DNA of 9,935 nt. It comes from Synergistaceae bacterium (GTDB lineage Bacteria; Synergistota; Synergistia; Synergistales; Aminobacteriaceae). Below the pieces are notes generated by a model. It did no database searches. It was not told the origin of the DNA and worked only from the letters and a program-made list of their open reading frames with translations. A program made the translations under genes and the position numbers. Of this stretch, positions 1 through 5,708 are shown in pieces. Location: positions 1 to 9,935 of the forward strand of contig JAISSA010000251.1 in the NCBI GenBank assembly GCA_031273365.1, in the 5' to 3' direction. The stretch's first letter is position 1. Each line of letters begins with the position of its first letter.

Positions 1-7
1 CACGATG

Positions 8-13
8 TATAAT
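8..13 (+). promoter_or_regulatory. -10 box of the first Y RNA gene
   Basis: A perfect TATAAT lies six bases before the GG at 20-21, which is also where the outer stem of the RNA begins. That places the likely transcription start at G20. The -35 element would fall left of the window and cannot be seen. Confidence 0.6.
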
Positions 14-19
14 TTCTTC

Positions 20-170
20 GGTCCTCGTAGCGGGCAAGGCGATTACATCGGCTGTTAACCGTGGGGTCGCGGGTTCGAATCCCGTCAAAGTTCATCAAAA
101 ATGATGTCCTTTGTAGCTCAGTGGGAGAGCACAATAATATCGCCTGCGATATTCACGAGGATCATTTTTT
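20..170 (+). ncRNA. Y RNA (YrlA type) with permuted tRNA-like domain
   Basis: Bacterial Y RNAs bind the Ro60 homolog Rsr and gate or tether it to other RNA enzymes; YrlA-type members carry a tRNA-mimicking end. Here the two ends pair: 20-28 with 155-163 (9 bp, one G.U). An internal loop follows (29-33 AGCGG against 148-154 GATATTC), then a second helix (34-43 with 139-147, one bulged A). Inside is a tRNA body in permuted order: hairpin 49-51/59-61 with loop CTGTTAA, variable loop 64-68, T arm 69-85 with loop TTCGAAT, acceptor strands 86-92 and 107-113 (five pairs, CAAAG/CTTTG) closed by hairpin 93-106, then TA and D arm 116-130. Counterparts of T8-A14, G15-C48, the D-loop GG and T54-A58 are present. 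A T6 run (165-170) follows the outer stem as a terminator. The adjacent TROVE gene supports the call. The fold was drawn by eye; a decayed tRNA pair is the alternative. Confidence 0.85.
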
Positions 171-201
171 GGCGTAAAATCGGGTAGTTGTTGTAGAAAT
201 T

Positions 202-232
202 TTAACAGTTCCCCGTAAATGTATAGTATAAT
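202..232 (+). promoter_or_regulatory. Promoter of the second Y RNA-like gene
   Basis: A TTAACA box at 202-207 (one mismatch to TTGACA) and a perfect TATAAT at 227-232 are separated by 19 bases, slightly longer than ideal. The expected start at about 238-239 coincides with the first base of the outer stem of the downstream RNA, as in the first Y RNA gene. Confidence 0.55.
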
Positions 233-237
233 AATTT

Positions 238-351
238 GACCCCCGCAGCGGGTGAGATGATTGCATCGCTGACAGAGTCGACCAGCCTTCGGGCATCGAG
301 TTGCGGATTCGCCTTTTATCATTTCACGACATTCGCGGGGGTTATTTTTTT
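238..351 (+). ncRNA. Second Y RNA-like structured RNA
   Basis: This RNA repeats the stem plan of the upstream Y RNA. The ends pair over 9 positions (238-246 with 335-343, first pair G.U). The internal loop reads AGCGG (247-251) against GACATTC (328-334), nearly the same as in the first RNA. A second helix of 10 pairs follows (252-261 with 318-327, one G.U). The enclosed 56 bases (262-317) are not tRNA-like: they can form a hairpin at 278-299 topped by a C(UUCG)G tetraloop and a small one at 303-312. Seven Ts (345-351) right after the outer stem look like an intrinsic terminator. Its 3' end overlaps the antisense stop codon of the TROVE gene (342-344). The call rests on shared architecture, its own promoter and the Rsr neighbour. 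It could instead be only an elaborate 3' structure, but the shared loop argues against that. Confidence 0.75.
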
Positions 352-1970
352 GAGTTTCTTTCGTCCAGTTCGTCCCAAAAATCCGCCATCGTTTTGGCGA
401 ATTGTATTTCCTTCCCGGTCCATCCATACAGGATGTTCGTTCTATAGCCGTATTCCGGAACGCACACATTGGGATACCCGGCTGTCTGGACGCAAAAGAC
501 ATTGACCTGTGGATTGACCGCATCGCGATATTTTGCGACCAGTTTCGCTACGTCCACGTATCTGCCCGTCGAAAATCCCCTTCGGGAATATTCGGCGATA
601 CCTTTTTCCGTTCCGTAAAGACCCCCGTGTCCAGCCTGCATATCGGAGTATATGAAGATATTGTCCCATCGTTCGCGTTTGTCGACGGCATTGTCGAAGA
701 AAATCCAAACGCCGTTTTCGGTGGAGCCGCCTACGTCTTTGCAGCGATTTGCTGAGATAGTCCGGCTCTGACTCAGAATCCCGTTTCTTTTCAATATCGG
801 AGTGACGATGAGTCTATCGCCGAATTTTCCAACATACCCTTCGTCTGAATTTGCCGCCGTGATCACGCTGCTGAGGTTATCGATTTCGGCTATCGTGACT
901 GTGCCGTATTCAGAATTGAAAGTTCCCCAGGCGGAGCCCGAATTGTCGGAAAGGCACATTGTTTTTCCCCTGAGTTTCGGCAATTCTTCCGTCGCTATAT
1001 CGACACATTCCTCCAGTGCGTCCATTATCGCAGTTTTGTGGTGCGCTTTTGAATTTTCCACGGCCCTGAGCGCCGACCAATATCGGAACGGAAACTGCCT
1101 GCCCTTTTTGACGCCGCTTTTCAGCTTTTCCATTAAAGAAACGCAAAAGGCGGCGTCGTCCGTTTCCTCGAAAATTCCTCTTAGATTGCGGAGCAACGCC
1201 ATGTGGGGAAGATCGAACCGTTCGGTTATGTCACGCCAGGGAAGCCTCTCCGACCGAAGTTTTTCCCAGGTCGTCGAATCGTCTCGAATCACGATGGAGC
1301 CCGTTTTCATGAGTTCGTCTATATCAGGGCCTTTGGCGTGACATACTCTCACCGTGTCGATAATACCGAGCCCCGCGTTGCGATATTTGAAAAGTTCATA
1401 TTTCGTGCAACGGGAGAGTCTTTTCGCCCAGCTTCTTTTCAGGATGGCAGGGATGCGATTCTTGGATTTATTTCGGAAAAGCCAATAGGTCAGTTGCGTC
1501 GCCGGTTCATCCGCGCGACTCATGACAGACTGGTTTATCCTGTCGAACTCTCCATGATTTTTTTCTGTAAATTCACGCCTGTTCGGGTGCGACGCGGCTC
1601 TCACCATGATGACCTGCGGGTTGAGCCTCATCAGGCAGTCGCGCCTCAATACCTCCGCCCATCGGATGGTCGCCCCGTAATCGTATTCGAGAGCTTCATC
1701 GATGACGATCTCCATGATTTCCGACGTCTTTTTGCCCACGTACTCGTCGCTTGTGATGGAATACGGGGCAAAAAGGGCGTCAATCCCGAAAACAGCATCG
1801 TTCAACGTTTTGGTCGAAAACTCCCCATCCCTGTAATAAGCCGGTTCTCCGAAGATGGAAGATGCCGTTATCATCCTGAGCGTGTCGATGGGATTGAGTT
1901 TATACGAAACGCCGCCCATGAAGTTTATTACTTTATCGCTGTCTTTCATGCTCCTGATGAATTTATTCAT
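342..1970 (-). CDS. rsr: TROVE-domain Ro60 homolog (Rsr)
   Basis: 542 residues, close to vertebrate Ro60 (538) and Deinococcus Rsr (about 530). Ro60 proteins are ring-shaped RNA-binding proteins that hold Y RNA on the outside and bind ends of misfolded or structured RNA in the ring; bacterial versions act in rRNA maturation and RNA decay. Residues about 15-330 form the helical TROVE part; MALLRNLRGIF (257-267) matches a characteristic Ro60 helix. A C-terminal vWA domain follows (about 335-542) with MIDAS-type residues D342, S344, S346 (DNSGS), T417 in GGSTEN and D443 in YSDMQ. The N-terminal part is divergent from standard Rsr. The ATG at 1970 has GGGAG nine bases upstream. The gene is AT-richer than its right-hand neighbours and points toward two plus-strand Y RNA genes, whose transcripts would be antisense to its 3' extension. 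No rho-independent terminator of its own was found. Confidence 0.88.
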   Translation of the reverse strand: MNKFIRSMKDSDKVINFMGGVSYKLNPIDTLRMITASSIFGEPAYYRDGEFSTKTLNDAVFGIDALFAPYSITSDEYVGKKTSEIMEIVIDEALEYDYGATIRWAEVLRRDCLMRLNPQVIMVRAASHPNRREFTEKNHGEFDRINQSVMSRADEPATQLTYWLFRNKSKNRIPAILKRSWAKRLSRCTKYELFKYRNAGLGIIDTVRVCHAKGPDIDELMKTGSIVIRDDSTTWEKLRSERLPWRDITERFDLPHMALLRNLRGIFEETDDAAFCVSLMEKLKSGVKKGRQFPFRYWSALRAVENSKAHHKTAIMDALEECVDIATEELPKLRGKTMCLSDNSGSAWGTFNSEYGTVTIAEIDNLSSVITAANSDEGYVGKFGDRLIVTPILKRNGILSQSRTISANRCKDVGGSTENGVWIFFDNAVDKRERWDNIFIYSDMQAGHGGLYGTEKGIAEYSRRGFSTGRYVDVAKLVAKYRDAVNPQVNVFCVQTAGYPNVCVPEYGYRTNILYGWTGKEIQFAKTMADFWDELDERNSKK

Positions 1971-2027
1971 GACGCTGCGCTCCCATCGACGTGTTCTCGT
2001 CCAGCATTGCTCTGTACCGACTTGAAC

Positions 2028-2039
2028 TTCAATATTGAA
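2028..2039. promoter_or_regulatory. 12-bp palindrome upstream of rsr, possible operator
   Basis: TTCAATATTGAA is a perfect 12-bp palindrome, 58 bases upstream of the rsr start. On the minus strand a weak TTGAAA (2067-2062) and TTAAAT (2045-2040) pair with a 16-base spacer lies just upstream, so the palindrome would sit at or just after the -10 box. AT-rich palindromes occur by chance, so regulator binding is only a suggestion. Confidence 0.25.
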
Positions 2040-2095
2040 ATTTAATATCCACTCGAAACGTTTTCAAGGTAAAAATCGATTCGGTCTGCCTCTCC

Positions 2096-3388
2096 CTAAA
2101 ACCCCATCATGGCGGGCAGGGAGACGGTCAGGAAGGGAAAGGTGATGATCAGGAACAGCACCGTCGCGGTGACCGCGATAAACGGCCATATGGCGCGGAA
2201 AACGTCCCCCAGCGGCACCCGCCCCACCGCGGCGACGATGTAGTTGCACGCGCCAACGGGCGGCGTAATCAGCGCCATCGTGACGTTCAGCGTCATCACG
2301 ATCCCGAAGTGGAAGGGATTCACGCCCGCCTTCTGCGCGAGCGGAGCGAACACCGGCGTCAGCAGCGTCAGAATCGCGACCTCCTCCATGAACATCCCGA
2401 TCGGGAAGATGATGGAGCTCAGGAAGAGCAACAGCAGCCAGGGATGGCTCAGCAGCCCCATGTCCGTGACCATCTGCCCGAACTGCTGCGTCACCCGTTC
2501 CCACTTCAGCAGCCAGCCCACGACGGTGGCCGCGCCCATGATCAGAAAGACGGCGCTCGACAGGCGCACCGTCTCGTAAAGCGCGTCCCACAGGGCGCGC
2601 GGCGAGAGCCGACGCGTGACGAATGCCCCGCACAGCAGGCAGTACGTCACCGCAAGCGCTCCGGACTCCGTCGGGGTGACGACGCCGGTCACGATGCCGC
2701 CGATAATGATGAACGGCGCGAGCAGCGCCAGAAACGAGCGCCTCAGGATCGCCTTTTTTTGGGCTCTCACGGCCTCCATGTCCGTTCTCGGGACGTTGTA
2801 GCGGCGGACGTACACCCAGTTGAGCACCATGAAAGCGCCCCCCAGGAGGAGGCCCGGAACGACGCCGGCGGCGAACATCCCCCCGATGGACGTGTTGGTC
2901 ATGGAGGAGTAGATGATCATGAAGATGCTGGGCGGAATGATGGGGCCGATCAGGGAGCTGCCCGCCGTCAGGCCGGCCGCGTAGCCGGCGGGGAAACCCT
3001 CCTTTTCCATGGCGGGGATCAGGATGGCGCCCAGCGCCGAGGCGTCGGCCGCCGCGCTTCCGTTCACGCCGGCAAAGATGACGCTGCCCACCACGTTGAC
3101 GTAGCCCAGCCCTCCACGGACGGAGCCCACGACGAGGCGGCTGAAGTCCAGCAGGCGGTCGGTCAGCCCGGTGCAGTTCATCAGAATGCCCGTCAGAATG
3201 AAAAAGGGAATCGCCATGAGGGTGAACACGTCCATTCCCCCAAAAAACTGCTGGGGGATGACGCGCAACAGCGAAAGGTCGCCCGTCCGGAGGATGCCGG
3301 TCAGGCCGATGAAGAGCAGCGACGCGTACAGGGGAATCCCCAGGAGCATCAGACAGAAAAAGAACGCCAAAAACAGGAATCCGGTCAT
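2096..3388 (-). CDS. dctM: TRAP transporter large permease (DctM)
   Basis: 430 residues, the usual length for DctM (PF06808), the ion-coupled channel subunit of a tripartite ATP-independent periplasmic transporter in the inner membrane. It is almost entirely hydrophobic, with about 12 membrane segments. Family signatures are visible: GSAAADASALGAILIPAM (110-127), the reentrant segment GPIIPPSIFMIIYSS (148-162), TPTESGALAV (238-247) and ITPPVGACNYIVAA (374-387). The ATG at 3388 overlaps the dctQ stop as ATGA, and AAGGA lies eight bases upstream; this supports it over an in-frame upstream extension, which has no membrane-protein character. Translation is probably coupled to dctQ. The transported solute cannot be read from the sequence. 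The stop is TAG at 2096-2098. Confidence 0.95.
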   Translation of the reverse strand: MTGFLFLAFFFCLMLLGIPLYASLLFIGLTGILRTGDLSLLRVIPQQFFGGMDVFTLMAIPFFILTGILMNCTGLTDRLLDFSRLVVGSVRGGLGYVNVVGSVIFAGVNGSAAADASALGAILIPAMEKEGFPAGYAAGLTAGSSLIGPIIPPSIFMIIYSSMTNTSIGGMFAAGVVPGLLLGGAFMVLNWVYVRRYNVPRTDMEAVRAQKKAILRRSFLALLAPFIIIGGIVTGVVTPTESGALAVTYCLLCGAFVTRRLSPRALWDALYETVRLSSAVFLIMGAATVVGWLLKWERVTQQFGQMVTDMGLLSHPWLLLLFLSSIIFPIGMFMEEVAILTLLTPVFAPLAQKAGVNPFHFGIVMTLNVTMALITPPVGACNYIVAAVGRVPLGDVFRAIWPFIAVTATVLFLIITFPFLTVSLPAMMGF

Positions 3389-3885
3389 GAGGGCTGTCCT
3401 TTCCGTTCGTTGCCGGCGATCCGATCCCGCCACTCCGTCGCCAGAACCTGCGCCAGCAACATGCCCATGCCGATGGGGACCGCCATCAGTGGAATGGCCT
3501 TCGGGATCCCGAGGGCCATGGTCTTCATCTGCCACGTTCCGCCGACGTTTTGCGCGCCAAACCAGATCAGCGTCAGCAAAACGCAGACCTGCACCCCCAC
3601 GCGCATGACTCCCGCAAAAATTCTGAGAGGACGCGGAAAGCGGGGCACGAGAAAATCGACCGCCATCTGGTCCCCCCGCGCGCACGCGCCGGCCGCGCCC
3701 AGCATCGCCAGCCACACCAGAGAATAACGCGCGACCTCCTCCGTCCAGATGATCGACTGCGAGAAGACATAGCGCATGATGACGCCCAGCACGATGTCGC
3801 CGATGTTCACAACCAGCAGAAAAACCGCGAGAACGGCGCTCAGAAGCTCCAGATTACGGCAGAGGGCGGCTGCCCCGCCCTCCAT
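3385..3885 (-). CDS. dctQ: TRAP transporter small permease (DctQ)
   Basis: 166 residues, typical of DctQ (PF04290), the four-helix subunit that docks with DctM. Membrane segments lie at about 14-37, 51-70, 86-110 and 128-149. The hallmark stretch is present: RYVF (38-41), then WTEEVARYSLVWLAMLGAA (47-65), matching the family pattern of W, E, R and VW at set spacings. Two starts are possible; ATG 3885 is chosen because AAGGA sits six bases upstream, while the upstream ATG at 3903 has a weaker site. With the chosen start, 23 bases separate it from the dctP stop. The gene is the middle one of dctP-dctQ-dctM and shares four bases with dctM. Confidence 0.93.
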   Translation of the reverse strand: MEGGAAALCRNLELLSAVLAVFLLVVNIGDIVLGVIMRYVFSQSIIWTEEVARYSLVWLAMLGAAGACARGDQMAVDFLVPRFPRPLRIFAGVMRVGVQVCVLLTLIWFGAQNVGGTWQMKTMALGIPKAIPLMAVPIGMGMLLAQVLATEWRDRIAGNERKGQPS

Positions 3886-3908
3886 TTTAAATCCTTCCTG
3901 CATCCGCG

Positions 3909-4973
3909 TTATTTTCCGGCCGTCTTCGCGTTGGCCTCTTCCGCTTCCTTCAGGGCCAGGTCGATCCAGTTCTGCGGCACCCGGCTCTTCAGCCACTCGA
4001 TATAACCAGGCTGCCCCAGCGTGCGGAACTGGTTCATCTCATCCACCGTCGGCGCGTAGACCTGCATCCCCTTTTCCTTCAGAAATTCGATCTGATTCAG
4101 GTCCTCGACCTCGATCCAGGCGCGCGTCTCGTTGTTGGCCTTGCGCGCGGCATCGCGGACCGCCTTCTGGTCCCCGGGCGAAAAAGATTTGAACAGGTCG
4201 CCGTTGAAGACCAGAAACTGGTCGGAGTACTGGATATTGGCGAGGGTCATGTACTTCTGCACCTCGTAGAGGCTGCCGATGATGATGTACATGGCCGGGT
4301 TCATCTGGCCCTCGACCACGCCCGACCTGAGCGCGAGGTACAGCTCTCCCCACGGAATGGGCGTGCCGCTGGCCCCGAACGACTGGAAGATGGCGAGCTG
4401 CCCCTCGTCCATGCCCCGGAACTTCAGCCCGCTGAAGTCCGCCGGACTTTTGAGCTCGCGCTTCGAGTTGGTGAAGGCCAGAAAACCGCCCTCCTCCACG
4501 GCGTCGAGCAGCACGCCGCCCGCCCGCTCCTCAAAAAGCGCCGCCAGCTTCTTCCAGTACTCCCCCTCGTCGAAGAAGAGGTGCGCCGCCTCGTAGCTGT
4601 TGAACATGAAGGGAACGGAGGAGGCATAAAGCTCCGGGACGACCGGCGCCAGCCCGGCGAAGGAGGCCATGTCCGCCACGGGCTGGTTGAGCCCGGACTT
4701 CATCAGGAGCTCCATGCGCTCCTGCTCGGACCCCAGTTGACTGTCGGGGTAGAGCTCGAACGTCACGCGCCCCTGAGTGCCCTCCTCCGCGTACTTCGTA
4801 AACCGCTCGACGAAATAGTAAAGCGCGTTGTTCTTCGCGTCCGCCGGACCGGTGAAGGACATCTTCACCCTGACCTCCGCCGCGCCTGAGGCAATCGCAG
4901 ACGCCATAAGAAAAACAAAAACGACAAAAATCCCAAACCCGATCCCTCGACATCCGCGTCCCATACAAAACAT
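3909..4973 (-). CDS. dctP: TRAP transporter solute-binding protein (DctP)
   Basis: 354 residues with the ATG at 4973. It is the periplasmic component that captures the solute and delivers it to DctQM. A signal peptide is clear: positive start (MFCMGRGCRG), hydrophobic core at about 11-27, and an ASA/ASGAA cleavage region near 28-32. The mature protein is a DctP-family (PF03480) two-lobe binding protein: YPDSQLGSEQE (75-85), GLKFRG (182-187) with the family's carboxylate-binding arginine at R186, PWGELYLALRSGVVEGQMNP (207-226), and the long helical tail. An in-frame ATG at 5063 is less likely, because the best promoter (-10 at 5065-5070) would start transcription after it. AGAGG precedes 4973 closely; ATG 4964 is a near alternative. 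The conserved arginine fits a carboxylate solute, but which one is unknown. Confidence 0.94.
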   Translation of the reverse strand: MFCMGRGCRGIGFGIFVVFVFLMASAIASGAAEVRVKMSFTGPADAKNNALYYFVERFTKYAEEGTQGRVTFELYPDSQLGSEQERMELLMKSGLNQPVADMASFAGLAPVVPELYASSVPFMFNSYEAAHLFFDEGEYWKKLAALFEERAGGVLLDAVEEGGFLAFTNSKRELKSPADFSGLKFRGMDEGQLAIFQSFGASGTPIPWGELYLALRSGVVEGQMNPAMYIIIGSLYEVQKYMTLANIQYSDQFLVFNGDLFKSFSPGDQKAVRDAARKANNETRAWIEVEDLNQIEFLKEKGMQVYAPTVDEMNQFRTLGQPGYIEWLKSRVPQNWIDLALKEAEEANAKTAGK

Positions 4974-5064
4974 CTCCCTCTGAAAGTATTCAAACCTGAC
5001 GGAGACGGAGCCGCCCCTGAAGCTCAGAGTCCGCCCCTTCCTCAGTCTCCGCGTATACCCCATT

Positions 5065-5110
5065 AGTTTAAGGACTCTTCGATGCTTGTCAATATATATG
5101 TTAATATATC
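5065..5110 (-). promoter_or_regulatory. dctPQM promoter with AT-rich upstream element
   Basis: On the minus strand a perfect TTGACA (5092-5087) is followed after 16 bases by TAAACT (5070-5065). Just upstream of the -35, at 5093-5110, is an almost pure A/T stretch resembling an UP element. The predicted start near 5058 gives a leader of about 85 bases before the dctP ATG at 4973. Confidence 0.65.
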
Positions 5111-5124
5111 GCAGTGTAAAATGG

Positions 5125-5181
5125 ACGCGCTCCGGCGCGTTTCAGCCGGCCGGACAGAAGCGCTCGGTGTCCTGTCGGCTG
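5125..5181. promoter_or_regulatory. Inverted repeats between dctP and the tRNA unit
   Basis: This divergent intergenic stretch holds ACGCGC/GCGCGT (5125-5130/5135-5140), CAGCCG/CGGCTG (5143-5148/5176-5181) and inside it GGACA/TGTCC (5152-5156/5168-5172). No T-run follows, so it is not an obvious terminator. It lies upstream of both promoters and could be an operator for the TRAP operon or a palindromic repeat. No gene is seen between 5064 and 5291. Confidence 0.35.
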
Positions 5182-5246
5182 TTGATGTTTTGTGGGTTGT
5201 TTAATGTGCGTGTTTTGAGACTTCATAAATTAACGGGGGATTGACC

Positions 5247-5274
5247 TTGACAATGACTTCATTTCTGATAAAAT
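5247..5274 (+). promoter_or_regulatory. Promoter of the tRNA-Gln/tRNA-Glu unit
   Basis: A perfect TTGACA (5247-5252), a 16-base spacer and TAAAAT (5269-5274, one mismatch) precede tRNA-Gln. The start would fall near 5281, about ten bases before the mature tRNA. Confidence 0.75.
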
Positions 5275-5291
5275 TGCGCCTGTTGCGGTGG

Positions 5292-5365
5292 TGGGGAATG
5301 GTGCAATGGCAGCACGCCTGACTCTGGATCAGGTAATCGGGGTTCGAGTCCCTGTTCCCCAGCCA
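5292..5365 (+). tRNA. tRNA-Gln (anticodon CTG)
   Basis: The acceptor stem TGGGGAA (5292-5298) pairs with TTCCCCA (5355-5361), followed by discriminator G and an encoded CCA. The anticodon arm is CCTGA/TCAGG with loop CTCTGGA, giving anticodon CTG. The T arm has loop TTCGAGT. It is a complete 74-base cloverleaf and first in a two-tRNA transcript. Confidence 0.97.
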
Positions 5366-5420
5366 ATTAGCGATACGGCAATGGATTTGGAAAGTGGCTC
5401 AAAAATAGATTTGAAAAATC

Positions 5421-5496
5421 GGTCCCATCGACCAGTGGTCCAGGTCGTAGCCCTCTCAAGGCTAAAACGCGGGTTCGAACCCCGCTGGGACCGCCA
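5421..5496 (+). tRNA. tRNA-Glu (anticodon CTC)
   Basis: The acceptor stem GGTCCCA (5421-5427) pairs with TGGGACC (5486-5492), then discriminator G and an encoded CCA. The anticodon arm TAGCC/GGCTA encloses loop CTCTCAA, giving anticodon CTC. The T loop is TTCGAAC. It is 76 bases long and lies 55 bases after tRNA-Gln, with no separate promoter seen, so the two are probably co-transcribed. Confidence 0.97.
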
Positions 5497-5512
5497 TTTA
5501 TGTGACGGTAAG

Positions 5513-5542
5513 GCGCCTCGGATTTTTCGGGGCGCTTTTTTT
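5513..5542 (+). terminator. Rho-independent terminator of the tRNA unit
   Basis: GCGCCTCG (5513-5520) pairs with CGGGGCGC (5528-5535) over eight positions, one of them G.U, and seven Ts follow (5536-5542). It lies 16 bases after tRNA-Glu. Confidence 0.9.
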
Positions 5543-5578
5543 ACAGCAAATCTCAGCAAACGCCAAAACACCAGGACC

Positions 5579-5625
5579 GCGGGGCTCCGCCCCACTCCCC
5601 GCAGGGGACCAGTCCCCTGACCCCG
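5579..5625. repeat. GC-rich palindromic intergenic element
   Basis: GCGGGG (5579-5584) can pair with CCCCGC (5597-5602), or GGGGC with GCCCC (5581-5585/5589-5593). Immediately after is AGGGGAC (5603-5609) with GTCCCCT (5612-5618), then GACCCCG. The form resembles REP-type extragenic palindromes. A related but not identical cluster lies at 7132-7191 and shares the string GCGGGGCTC. Only two copies are visible, so repeat status genome-wide is inferred. Confidence 0.5.
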
Positions 5626-5708
5626 TTAAATTTTTCATTGTGGACAGTTGAAATCGTATCCGTTCCGGCCTGAACGCTTACTAAAAATTCTCTCAGGGAG
5701 TGAATAAA

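Noticed and set aside
45..130. Two broken tRNA genes or an attachment site of an integrated element
   Set aside because: Random decay would not keep complementary acceptor strands, tertiary-contact bases and paired flanks across the two pieces. No integrase is visible.
20..133. A true permuted tRNA gene that is spliced into working tRNA, as in some algae and archaea
   Set aside because: The 3' acceptor strand runs on into a closed hairpin without a CCA end, two of its seven acceptor positions are mismatched, and the flanks form a Y RNA-type stem with a terminator next to a Ro60 gene. A Y RNA explains all of this; bacteria also lack the known splicing endonuclease for such genes.
95..523. Open frames of 142 aa (minus) and 89 aa (plus, 236-505) over the left RNA region
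   Set aside because: They cross the structured RNAs or the end of rsr, have no recognisable domain, and the base pattern is explained by the RNAs and the TROVE frame.
1203..2045. 280-aa plus-strand open frame opposite rsr
   Set aside because: It is the antisense shadow of the TROVE coding frame, whose Ro60 motifs and MIDAS-type residues are clear.
2309..3727. 472-aa plus-strand open frame opposite dctM and dctQ
   Set aside because: Its composition is extreme (R, H, D, Q, G rich) with no domain, as expected from the antisense of a GC-rich membrane protein gene.
5288..5620. Open frames of 110 aa (plus) and 88 aa (minus) over the tRNA pair
   Set aside because: Both are read through tRNA-Gln, tRNA-Glu and their terminator.
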